Source: Palsa-892 sp963751615 (GTDB lineage Bacteria; Pseudomonadota; Alphaproteobacteria; Rhizobiales; Xanthobacteraceae). Taken from it: a stretch of 64,000 nucleotides of DNA. The notes beneath the pieces are model-generated. The model ran no database searches. It was not told the origin of the DNA and was given only the letters and a program-made list of their open reading frames with translations. The translations under genes and the position numbers were made by a program. Location of the stretch: NCBI GenBank assembly GCA_963751615.1, contig CAVVVG010000007.1, positions 496,001 to 560,000 on the forward strand, given 5' to 3'. Shown here piece by piece: positions 27,409 through 34,445 of the stretch (its first letter is position 1; each line of letters begins with the position of its first letter).

Positions 27409-27483
27409 GGGCGCTTAGCTCAGCGGGAGAGCGTTCCCTTCACACGGGAGAGGTCGTAGGTTCAATCCCTACAGCGCCCACCA
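27409..27483 (+). tRNA. tRNA-Val (anticodon CAC)
   Basis: This is a complete 75-base tRNA with encoded CCA. The acceptor stem pairs GGGCGCT with AGCGCCC; the D arm is GCTC...GAGC. The anticodon stem TTCCC/GGGAG holds the loop TTCACAC with anticodon CAC, and the T arm is GTAGG-TTCAATC-CCTAC. It reads GUG valine codons. It heads a region with three truncated copies of itself at 28474, 31109 and 32358. Confidence 0.97.
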
Positions 27484-27684
27484 TTTTCTCCAATCAATCC
27501 AGCAACTAAATCAATTATTGATTCAAAACACGAATGGCAGTTCGTGACATTTCACGACTGAAATGAACGGATAAAAATACGTTAGCCGTGGAGAATCCGT
27601 GGACTTTGCAAATGTCTGCTTTACCCCCGACAGCGGACATTGATCGATGAGCCTCCCATGTCCGCTTTGTGCCAAAAGCGGAAC
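27484..27684 (+). repeat. Composite repeat, right part (R block plus Y and Z palindromes) after intact tRNA-Val
   Basis: The 129-base R block (27484-27612) begins right at the tRNA CCA end and recurs almost unchanged at 28527-28655 and 32411-32539. It contains a small hairpin (AATCAA/TTGATT) and ends with a 'CCGTGGAGAATCCGTGGACT' direct repeat also found left of the truncated tRNA copies. Two palindromes follow: Y at 27613-27639 (TGTCTGC...GCGGACA, ACCCCC centre) and Z at 27659-27684 (GTGCC centre), 46 bases apart start to start. Confidence 0.85.
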
Positions 27685-27796
27685 TCAACCTTCTTAGCGG
27701 ATTCTCAATTGGCGTTTGGTCCTCATCGTTGCTGAAAAGCACAAAAACTCGCATAATGAATTCTCGTCAACCGAAAGGTGGAAAGGATTCGTAGTT

Positions 27797-28255
27797 ATGC
27801 CCAATTGGGGTCTCGATTTTCTGAGGTCTATGCGCGACGGAACGCTCTCAAAACCGCCGGCGCCGTTTGTAGCACACCTCAACCTTCGTCAGAGCGCACG
27901 TATTGAAGAGTTCGAGGAAGGGCGCGTGGTCCAGAGCTGGACTGTCGAGAAGCAGTTCACTTTGCCCGACGGCATCGTGCAGGGCGGTTTGCTCTGCGCA
28001 ATTGCGGATATGAGCCAAACCTTTGCGATTTTTTCGACGCTTGATGCTTTCGAAATCTGGCCGACGCTAGACTTTCATATTCGTTTCATTCGTCCGGTCC
28101 GCATGGGCGAAATTGTGCGCGTCGAAAGTAGGGTCGTGAGTCGAGGTAAGGCAAGCGCTGTGGTCGAGACAACGCTCGAAAATGCTGACGGAAAACTCCT
28201 TGCGCGCGTTACCGGCGGGTGGGCGAAGGCTGGGCGCGAACGCACTTTCGGATAG
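27797..28255 (+). CDS. PaaI-type thioesterase (hotdog fold)
   Basis: This protein of about 152 residues has one hotdog domain. The central helix motif 'LPDGIVQGGLLCAIADMSQT' is the PaaI-like pattern (HGG is usual; here V-Q-G-G), with Asp at the end of the helix. The strand 'PTLDFHIRFIRPVRMGEIV' follows. It would cleave acyl-CoA thioesters. The ATG at 27797 has AAAGGA upstream; the longer frame from 27716 is unlikely. It is the only gene between the intact tRNA-Val and the first truncated tRNA copy. Confidence 0.8.
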   Translation: MPNWGLDFLRSMRDGTLSKPPAPFVAHLNLRQSARIEEFEEGRVVQSWTVEKQFTLPDGIVQGGLLCAIADMSQTFAIFSTLDAFEIWPTLDFHIRFIRPVRMGEIVRVESRVVSRGKASAVVETTLENADGKLLARVTGGWAKAGRERTFG

Positions 28256-28321
28256 CACATGACCGGAAGCAAAGCCCTGTGCCGTCGTCCGCGCCTTATT
28301 GTCAAATGACCTTGTTGCAGA

Positions 28322-28728
28322 TGTCGGCTTTGGGTCAAAAGCGGACATGATGCTCTCTAATCACGATGTCCGCCTTACCCCCCGAAAGCGGACCTTTAGC
28401 TGCATGCAATTCTGATTGAACCGGCGTGGAAAATCCGTGGACTTTTGAAAAAACCGAGTGCAATCAATGGCGTGTGTTCCCTACACACGGGAGAGGTCGT
28501 AGGTTCAATCCCTACAGCGCCCACCATTTTCTCTAATCAATCCAGCAACTAAATCAATTATTGATTCAAAACACGAATGGCAGTTCGTGACATTTCACGA
28601 CTGAAATGAACGGATAAAAATACGTTAGCCGTGGAGAAACCGTAGACTTTGCAAATGTCTGCTTTACCCCCGAAAGCGGACATTGATCGATGCGTCTCCG
28701 CACGTCCGCTTTGTGCCATTAGCGGACA
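28322..28728. repeat. Complete composite repeat X-Y-L-tRNA'-R-Y-Z
   Basis: This is the most complete copy of the local element. Palindrome X is at 28322-28347, Y at 28367-28393, L block 28394-28473, truncated tRNA-Val 28474-28526, R block 28527-28655, Y again 28656-28682 and Z at 28703-28728. L and R each contain a near-identical direct repeat (L: 28421-28446; R: 28624-28651) flanking the tRNA piece about 200 bases apart. No gene lies inside; short ORFs that read 'MSAFGGKADI' are the palindromes in translation. Confidence 0.85.
28474..28526 (+). pseudogene. Truncated tRNA-Val copy 1 (D arm missing)
   Basis: This copy matches the intact tRNA from the anticodon stem to the encoded CCA (anticodon loop TACACAC, T arm and acceptor 3' strand intact). 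The 5' acceptor strand and D arm are absent. The few bases just upstream (TGCAATCA-TGG) also match the sequence before the intact tRNA, so the copy looks like a tRNA with an internal deletion as well as a 3' half. It cannot fold as a tRNA. Confidence 0.9.
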
Positions 28729-28733
28729 CAAAG

Positions 28734-28760
28734 AGGCCGCCAACTGAGGCGGCCTTTTTT
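28734..28760 (+). terminator. Intrinsic terminator
   Basis: An 8-bp perfect stem (AGGCCGCC / GGCGGCCT), loop AACTGA, is followed by six T on the plus strand. Read on the minus strand it would also follow the Cache-domain gene's stop codon, with a weaker T-run, so it may serve both directions. Confidence 0.8.
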
Positions 28761-28792
28761 CGGCTCCGCGGTGCAGAACTCCGGCCGAAGGC

Positions 28793-29272
28793 TCACTCCG
28801 GATAGAAGCCCGAAGCGACCAAACTCGGCACTCCATCCACCTTAACCGCCTTCACGTAGGCCCATTTCTGAGACGCTTGGGTCTGCCCTGGTTTTGGAAA
28901 CATGTAATCGACCCATCCCGACCCCTTGGATTCAGCTACCTGAATAAATTCGTGATGAAATAATTTGCCATTGGCATCTTTCTGGCCAGTAGTGTTGGTC
29001 CCTTCGCGCGCTGGAAAAGCAACATTGAGCAGTACGTTCGACTTCAAATCATAGACGAACAAGTAGATGTCACCACTGTACCATTCCGTATCCTTCTTTC
29101 TGAACTCGGAGAAGGCTTCCTTGCCTTTACTATCGATCAGCGCCGCAGCCTTGTTAACTAGCGCTTCGATCTGTTTTGCTTTCTCAGAAGTCGGTGGAGG
29201 TTGCTGTGCGCTCACAGGACTGACCACCATCATCGTGGCAAGCGCAGCGCAAACCAAAAATTTATTGACCAT
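28793..29272 (-). CDS. Secreted single-Cache-domain protein
   Basis: This protein has about 159 residues with a Sec signal peptide (cleavage after PVSAQ). The mature part is one small Cache domain (sCache_2 type): helix 'VNKAAALIDSKGKEAFSEF', strand 'GDIYLFVYDLKSNVLLNVAFP', and 'GWVDYMFPKPG' before 'KWAYVKAVKVDGVPSLVASGFY'. No kinase or chemoreceptor part is attached, so it is probably a periplasmic ligand-binding protein. The ATG at 29272 has a perfect AAGGAGG. It lies between truncated tRNA copies 1 and 2. Confidence 0.85.
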   Translation of the reverse strand: MVNKFLVCAALATMMVVSPVSAQQPPPTSEKAKQIEALVNKAAALIDSKGKEAFSEFRKKDTEWYSGDIYLFVYDLKSNVLLNVAFPAREGTNTTGQKDANGKLFHHEFIQVAESKGSGWVDYMFPKPGQTQASQKWAYVKAVKVDGVPSLVASGFYPE

Positions 29273-29521
29273 TGTTTCCTCCTTGGAACGCAGGATAATC
29301 GAGCATGCGTGCCATTTCCGCGTCCGAACGAATGGCCGCTCAATCAAACCAGTTTGAATTTGAGTTGAATGTTCGGACGCCTTGCGTTGGCGTTTCGAAA
29401 ATTAGCAGGCTATAGACGCAAGAAAATAGAGCGGGGACCATTTGAGGACCTCACACTTTATAAAGCATTTCCGGTTTTTGAAAATCAGCATTGACCTAAA
29501 TCAAAGATATCTGTCGTCAAA

Positions 29522-29639
29522 GTCGCTTATGGGTCAAAAGCGGAAGTGATGCTCTCTTAATTTATGATGTCCGCTTTACCCCTGAAAGCGGACATCCGAC
29601 GAACGAGTTGGCATGTCGGCTAAGTGCCAATAGCGGACA
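29522..29639. repeat. X-Y-Z palindrome trio without tRNA piece
   Basis: Three imperfect palindromes stand in series: degenerate X at about 29522-29546, Y at 29568-29594 (TGTCCGCTTT / GAAAGCGGACA) and Z at 29614-29639, each about 45-46 bases from the next. Conserved 19-21-base spacers lie between them. The L, tRNA and R blocks are absent here. They fill most of the 437-base gap between the Cache-domain gene and the porin-like gene. Confidence 0.8.
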
Positions 29640-29709
29640 TCCGCAATTTACGCCTTGTAAGTTCGCGCAAACAATAATCCTAACCACGAGGCGGCTTCCG
29701 ATCTGCTAG

Positions 29710-30780
29710 TCAAAATTTAATTCTTGCGCCTGTGGTAACCGACTGAATTTCAGTCTTCGTTTGAATTGGAACGCCGAAGTCGGCAGTCGCATTAGCATCG
29801 AATTGACGATAGACGAGGTAAAGCTCCATCGCCGCAGAATCAATATTTTGGGTGACGCCCGTACCCCACGGGGCAATAGGTAATTCAGCAGATATGCCGA
29901 TACCCCAGAAGGAATGGGTGCGTGAAGTGTTGGCACCGGGCAAGCCCGGGACGTTGATTTGAACCTGACTGATCGCGGCTCCGTATTCGCCATAAATCGA
30001 AGTGGCTCTGAACCAGTTCTTGCTTATACCCGTCTGAGTGTACCATTGCTTATCAACGCTGATGCGACCGCCGAGCAGCCAGTACGAACTGATATCTGTC
30101 TTGTGCGGGAGACCATTTCCTGGGTTGATCGCGCTGTACGAAGATCCACTGCAATAGGCAGCCATGCCGCCAGCATTTAGAAAAAGGCCAGTAGGGGTGT
30201 GCCAGAGAGATTTCTGAATGTAACCATCAACACAAACGCCCGCCTTATTGCCAGAGGTACTAAAACCAGTCCCTTCGTAGGTCGTATGGCCGGAATTTTC
30301 AGCAAAGCCGACACCCGCTGCAACTCTAAATCCCGAGAACTCTCCCGCGTATCTGAGGGAGTCCTGGTAGAGTTGACCTGCAGATTGGTCAACGTTCTGT
30401 CCTGCCCCTAAGCCCCACAGATTCGATGCGGGCCGGCAGTTATTATTTGCCGAAGCGTAATAGTGACCGCCGTCAGAGAATTGGCACCGCTTAAGTTGGT
30501 CGTCGGGTCTCTTGTCGCAGATGGCCGAGCCGCCAACAAAATAGATGCTCGTGCCTCTGCTGCAGACGATTCCGGTTGCCGTTTGTGCCGGAAGCCAATC
30601 GCCTATTGCCGTGATTCTGAGACAAGTATCCGTGCCTGGAACGTAATAAAATCCCGCGCCGTATAGGCTGCAAACCTTCACGTATTCAACTGGTTTTGCC
30701 TCTGCGAGAAATGAAAATCCAAAGATTGATGAACTTGTTAGAAGGGCGGAAAAGCCCAATTTGCAGAATTGAAATCGCAT
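29710..30780 (-). CDS. Porin-like outer membrane protein with rhizobial porin N terminus
   Basis: This protein has about 356 residues with a signal peptide (cleavage after LAEA). The mature N terminus, 'KPVEYVKVCSLYGAGFYYVP' then 'GTDTCLRI', is the cysteine-containing signature of Hyphomicrobiales porins (Porin_2, Omp2 type). After that the sequence differs from ordinary porins: it has a further cysteine cluster ('GIVCSRG', 'SAICDKRP', 'KRCQFSDGG') and then a beta-rich barrel ending 'TTGARIKF', with a C-terminal Phe as in outer-membrane barrels. The ATG at 30780 follows a GGGGG ribosome site. Specificity is unknown. Confidence 0.7.
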   Translation of the reverse strand: MRFQFCKLGFSALLTSSSIFGFSFLAEAKPVEYVKVCSLYGAGFYYVPGTDTCLRITAIGDWLPAQTATGIVCSRGTSIYFVGGSAICDKRPDDQLKRCQFSDGGHYYASANNNCRPASNLWGLGAGQNVDQSAGQLYQDSLRYAGEFSGFRVAAGVGFAENSGHTTYEGTGFSTSGNKAGVCVDGYIQKSLWHTPTGLFLNAGGMAAYCSGSSYSAINPGNGLPHKTDISSYWLLGGRISVDKQWYTQTGISKNWFRATSIYGEYGAAISQVQINVPGLPGANTSRTHSFWGIGISAELPIAPWGTGVTQNIDSAAMELYLVYRQFDANATADFGVPIQTKTEIQSVTTGARIKF

Positions 30781-30957
30781 GGCATGCCCCCGCTCTGCCG
30801 ATCCCGAAAGCCTTTCACGAATTTTCGGTGCGATCAAATAGTTTAGCGGGCATCTAGATCCTATAGGTCGTTTTCTGACCTGCTATGGCCAAATCATCAC
30901 AAGGAAAAATTGCTGGAAATTTATGTGCTTACGACCTCTTGATCTTCGCGATCTGTA

Positions 30958-31161
30958 TGTCCGCTTAGGATCATAAGCAGACATGAAGCTCTCTCATTAT
31001 GATGTCTGGTTTACCCCCGAAGGCGGACCTTTAGCTGCATGCAATTCTGATTGAGCCGGCGTGGAAAATCCGTGGACTTTTGAAAAAACCAAGTCCAATC
31101 AATGCGGTGCGTTCCCTTCACACGGGAGAGGTCGTAGGTTCAATCCCTACAGCGCCCACCA
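30958..31161. repeat. Composite repeat X-Y-L-tRNA', lacking R
   Basis: Palindrome X (30958-30983) and Y (31003-31028) lead straight into the L block (31029-31108) and a truncated tRNA-Val (31109-31161). Immediately after the CCA end the sequence diverges, so the R block and following Y-Z pair are missing. Coding-like DNA on the plus strand starts there instead. Confidence 0.85.
31109..31161 (+). pseudogene. Truncated tRNA-Val copy 2 (D arm missing)
   Basis: It is identical to the intact tRNA from the GTTCCC anticodon stem through CCA, with the CAC anticodon loop preserved. The 5' half is replaced by the L block. It is the end point of a repeat that lacks its usual right flank. Confidence 0.9.
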
Positions 31162-31389
31162 TTTCAAAGGCTTTCTCGGCAGTATCCGGCAACTCGGTAC
31201 GGAACGGAACATTGCCGAGTACGACGCCGTCATAATGATGCTGCGCGCTGTGTCCAAGTTCCAATGGGAACACCGGCAAAGCATGGGGCATATCGAGGCG
31301 TTCTTGGACTGGTGCCGGGAGCGCGATAACCGGGCCGCCCGTCGCCGCAGTGCCGCAATGATCGCGAAGTGCCCGTGGAATAGTAACCT
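31162..31389 (+). pseudogene. Unidentified coding fragment without start, abutting the truncated tRNA
   Basis: From the tRNA CCA end the plus strand stays open with strong G/C third-position bias and protein-like composition, for example 'AEYDAVIMMLRAVSKFQWEH' and 'AFLDWCRERDNRAARRRSAA'. There is no start codon of its own, and its 3' end runs into the antisense of the carbonic anhydrase gene. It looks like an internal piece of a gene captured between two recombination points. The family was not recognised. The opposite-strand ORF here ends in antisense tRNA and is discounted. Confidence 0.4.
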
Positions 31390-32063
31390 CAAAACCGTGG
31401 CTGCGCGAATAACTGATTATGTCCCGCGCCCGCAACCGAAGAAAATATTTTCTTTTCTGGATCGAACACCGAAAGCAGGCCTATAGCCACGTCGAAAAAG
31501 GCGGCATGCAGGTGCAATCGATTGCTTTCGACCAGAATGCGCACGCAGGGAAACGTCATGAGATTATCGAGCGTCCTAATTGCTGACGCATGTTCCAAAT
31601 GGTCGAGGTAATCAGCAAGGCTAGAATGATTTTTCTGCGGTCCTATAGAAGCAGCGGCCGGTGTAAGCAGCTCCATCCATTTGCCGATAAAGTCACCCGG
31701 TGACAGCGGTTCGCCACGTTCGGCAAAGGCGCGGATGCCACCGCAGCGCGCGTGGCCGAGCACGACGATGTGTTTAACTTTCAGCGCTTGCACGGCGAAT
31801 TCGAGTGCGGCCGAAACTGCCCGCTGCGCACTGTCCGGTGTATAGGGAGGCACAAGATTGGCGACATTGCGCATCACAAAAAGTTCGCCCGGATTAGCAT
31901 CGAAGATTACCTCCGGCGAAACCCGCGAATCGCAGCAGCCAATCACCATGATTTCCGGTGATTGTCCGCCCTCGGCAAGTTCGCGATAGCGGCCTTGCTC
32001 GACAGTAAAACGGCTTGAAAGGAAAGCATGATAACCTTCGATCAGTCGTTCCGGAAAAGACAT
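31389..32063 (-). CDS. Beta-class carbonic anhydrase
   Basis: This 224-residue enzyme interconverts carbon dioxide and bicarbonate. Zinc ligands are visible as Cys43 in 'IGCCDSRVSPEVI', and His104 and Cys107 in 'VLGHARCGGI'; the Asp45-Arg47 dyad is intact. It may use the ATG at 32063 (MSFPERLIEGYHAF). It lies alone between truncated tRNA copies 2 and 3, in the accessory stretch. The 190 bases upstream hold no other gene. Confidence 0.92.
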   Translation of the reverse strand: MSFPERLIEGYHAFLSSRFTVEQGRYRELAEGGQSPEIMVIGCCDSRVSPEVIFDANPGELFVMRNVANLVPPYTPDSAQRAVSAALEFAVQALKVKHIVVLGHARCGGIRAFAERGEPLSPGDFIGKWMELLTPAAASIGPQKNHSSLADYLDHLEHASAIRTLDNLMTFPCVRILVESNRLHLHAAFFDVAIGLLSVFDPEKKIFSSVAGAGHNQLFAQPRF

Positions 32064-32251
32064 GCGTCACCTATTATCAATCTCATCTTCGTAACGTCAT
32101 AGTTACGCTCAGACCACATTCGGCAATCCGTAAGCAAGGTGTGGTGGCCGAATCTCGCGTTCGGGTCATTGACGACCGATACGGTCAAGGCGGTCGCCGT
32201 TGTTTGTCCGTTGTTGGTCCAATAGCGACCATTCAAGGCATGGATCCGAAA

Positions 32252-32611
32252 TGACGCTAAGTGCCAATAGCGGACATTTAGCTACATGCAATTCTGATTG
32301 AGCCGGCGTGAAAAATCCGTGGACTTTTGAAAAAACTCGAAATGCGATCAATGGGGTGTGTTCCCTTCACACGGGAGAGGTCGTAGGTTCAATCCCTACA
32401 GCGCCCACCATTTTCTCCAATCAATCCAGCAACTAAATCAATTATTGATTCAAAACACGAATGGCAGTTCGTGACATTTCACGACTGAAATGAACGGATA
32501 CAAATACGTTAGCCGTGGAGAATCCATGGACTTTGCAAATGACTGCTTTCCTTCCGAAAGCGGACATCAAACGGTGCACCTCGCATGTCCGCTTAGTGCC
32601 AGAACCAGACA
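32252..32611. repeat. Composite repeat Z-L-tRNA'-R-Y-Z
   Basis: A degenerate Z-type palindrome (about 32252-32277) runs directly into the L block (to about 32357), truncated tRNA-Val (32358-32410), R block (32411-32539), Y (32540-32566) and Z (32586-32611). R differs from the other copies by only a few substitutions. The repeat occupies most of the 591-base gap before the cupin gene; nothing else was seen in that gap. Confidence 0.85.
32358..32410 (+). pseudogene. Truncated tRNA-Val copy 3 (D arm missing)
   Basis: It matches the intact gene from the anticodon stem through the CCA end, with loop TTCACAC preserved, and is joined upstream to the L block and downstream to the R block. It lacks the D arm and 5' acceptor strand, so it cannot be a functional tRNA. 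Confidence 0.9.
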
Positions 32612-32654
32612 TTCGGAGGAGTAGGTATATCTGCGAAAGTGTAATGCGCACGCG

Positions 32655-33269
32655 CTATGTCCGTGGCGCCATAACTGTGCGAGAGAGCTGCGGGTATGTC
32701 GCGCAATAACCGCGCCAGCGCGCGATTGGAGCCAGGGCTCCAAAGAGCATGCGTTGTACCGCCGCCGGCGGCGAGCGGAACTCAATCACATCGCTGAACT
32801 CCTGCGCGACTAGCGCGAGTTGCAGCGGATGCGGCATGCCCTTGCTGTTCGTGTGGCCGAGCCGGGCGAGACCGAATACGGTCTCGATCATGTGGGCGAA
32901 GCGCTCGCCGGGCGTAACCTCAACGCGAACGCGGGCGTCTTGGTAGTCGCTCGCGTTCCACCAGTCGTGCCACACGCCCGGCTCCACGATGGCCGTCTTG
33001 CCCTCACGGAGAATAGTTGTCTGCCCAGAGAGCTTCACGGTCAGTTCACCTTCAAGCACGGTGAAACGTTCAACGAGAGCGGGATGGCGGTGCTCGCCCA
33101 TGACCCGCGCTCCGACGAGCGCTGTTAGCTCGGCAGCCACACGGCCCTCGTGGTTCTTGTAGGGAAGCTCGAGAATCTTGGCCCGCTCGCGGGTGACAGG
33201 GTTCTCCCAGAGTTCCCCGATCTGGATCGGTGTGCGATCCGGCGAGCCATGTGGATCGGGGTGTGACAT
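32655..33269 (-). CDS. Cupin domain-containing protein
   Basis: This 204-residue protein has one cupin barrel at about residues 55-125. Motif 1 is seen as 'GEHRHPALVERFTVLEGEL' with metal-ligand His-x-His and Glu, and motif 2 as 'VEPGVWHDWWNAS' with the last His. The C-terminal half is helical with no second barrel. The metal and substrate are unknown; family members include dioxygenases, isomerases and sensory proteins. It is the first gene after the tRNA-repeat region and lies downstream of the DUF899 gene on the same strand. Confidence 0.8.
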   Translation of the reverse strand: MSHPDPHGSPDRTPIQIGELWENPVTRERAKILELPYKNHEGRVAAELTALVGARVMGEHRHPALVERFTVLEGELTVKLSGQTTILREGKTAIVEPGVWHDWWNASDYQDARVRVEVTPGERFAHMIETVFGLARLGHTNSKGMPHPLQLALVAQEFSDVIEFRSPPAAVQRMLFGALAPIARWRGYCATYPQLSRTVMAPRT

Positions 33270-33404
33270 AGGTAATTTATTAATTGCGGTCGATCTGCCG
33301 TCAAGGTGTTGGGCGGTTGTTAGTTTGGTTTTTTGGGGCGGTAATCGATCCCCTTAAACGCGCCGCAAGGTGGCGACTTACGGGGGCTAGTACTGCAGAC
33401 GCAT

Positions 33405-34208
33405 TCAAAGAATGAGTGGGGCGTCCAGTCCTGTGTAGCTCAGCTTCGGATGCCAGTCCTTGCCGCGTCCTTCGGGTGTGTAGTCGAGTATGTTCCAGAG
33501 CGGCCAGATCAAGTCGACATGACGACTGTGCTGCCCCTTCTCCGTTGGCGCGAACATCAGTTCGGTGGCGTAGACGTGATGAATCGCTTCGCCCCTACGC
33601 GCGAACACATTGAGAATGGGACGCTGCGCGCCGTCATTGGTCTCGCCGTGATAGTCCCGATTGTAACTGTTGTTCGCAGACGAGAGCAGGCGCAGATTGC
33701 GCCACCCGCGTTGATCGGTAAACGCGCGGATACGCGCGATGGGGGATTTAGCGACGACCGCCAACGCGCAGCGCTGCGTGACATGTGGCGCAGCGCCGTC
33801 AAGACTGTCAAGAATCGACGTGCATGCGGGGCATGGGGCCTTCATCTGCGGCCCGAACATGTAGCTGTAGATGACGAGCGTGCCCTTGTCGCCGAAGAGC
33901 TCGCTCAGCTTGATGATGCGTGTTCCGGTCTCTGTCCGTTCCTCGAATTCATAATCAGGCGCCGCTCCGCCCCGCGGCAGCTTTCGACGTAGCGCGGCCA
34001 CGCGCTCGACCTCGCGACGCAGGCCTACTTCCGCCCTCAGCAGGATGTCGCGCGCGCCGCGGTATTTGCGATCCTCGTTCGGGAAACGCACATCATGAAG
34101 GCTGCGTCCGCCGGATTTTCCACCGCCCTTGCGTGCGGCCGGCGCTCTCGATCGCTTCGTTCTGACGGAGATCTTGCGTGCGGACTTGGTCCGTGTGCCC
34201 TTCGCGAT
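33405..34208 (-). CDS. DUF899 thioredoxin-like protein with apparent ATC start
   Basis: The recognisable domain starts at 'LHDVRFPNEDRKYRGARDIL' and includes 'LVIYSYMFGP', 'CPACTSILDSLDG' (CxxC) and a C-terminal 'DLIWPLWNILDYTPEGRG'. This is the DUF899 (AhpC/TSA-like) family. The family's N-terminal 'LHDVRFP' lies upstream of the only standard in-frame start (GTG at 34091). Reading further up, the frame is open to a TAA, and the best start position is an ATC at 34206-34208 preceded by GGGAGG at ideal spacing, giving about 267 residues with a basic N-terminal tail. Either ATC is used or an ATG was lost; the GTG gives a shorter form. Confidence 0.65.
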   Translation of the reverse strand: MAKGTRTKSARKISVRTKRSRAPAARKGGGKSGGRSLHDVRFPNEDRKYRGARDILLRAEVGLRREVERVAALRRKLPRGGAAPDYEFEERTETGTRIIKLSELFGDKGTLVIYSYMFGPQMKAPCPACTSILDSLDGAAPHVTQRCALAVVAKSPIARIRAFTDQRGWRNLRLLSSANNSYNRDYHGETNDGAQRPILNVFARRGEAIHHVYATELMFAPTEKGQHSRHVDLIWPLWNILDYTPEGRGKDWHPKLSYTGLDAPLIL

Positions 34209-34445
34209 GACAACCTCCCATGTCGAGGCCTTTTATCCGACATTCCCCAAGTAAACTCTGAAACGAAATTGAGGATAGCATACTGCGAGATTTCCCGGAA
34301 GCTACAGGCGGCTATCATGGCACGTGAGACTGAAGAACGCGCTTCCGACTAAACCCATGTCGCCTATTGGCACAAGGCAGACGTGGACAAGACGCCGCCG
34401 CCCTTTCCCGGGCCGAGCAATCTTTCAGCCAACCGTTTCCCCGAT

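Noticed and set aside
27515..28836. Small minus-strand ORFs reading 'MSAVGGKADICKVHGF' or 'MSAFGGKADICKVYGF'
   Set aside because: These are translations of the palindromic repeats and the R block; the same peptide recurs at each repeat copy without ribosome sites, so they are noncoding repeats.
31118..31435. Minus-strand 105-residue ORF ending 'VGAVGIEPTTSPV'
   Set aside because: Its end is the antisense of the truncated tRNA-Val, a known source of false proteins; third-position G/C bias favours the plus frame here.
27484..32410. Integron with attC sites between gene cassettes
   Set aside because: No integron integrase, and the boundary sites are tRNA-Val pieces with L/R blocks that lack the core-site and stem-loop layout of attC.
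27613..32611. CRISPR array suggested by regularly spaced palindromic repeats with ~20 base spacers
   Set aside because: The spacers are conserved between loci and there are three fixed repeat classes in fixed order, the repeats are dispersed between genes, and no cas gene is present.
33450..33992. Plus-strand 180-residue ORF opposite the DUF899 gene
   Set aside because: It is the antisense of a recognised protein family, has no ribosome site and no family features.
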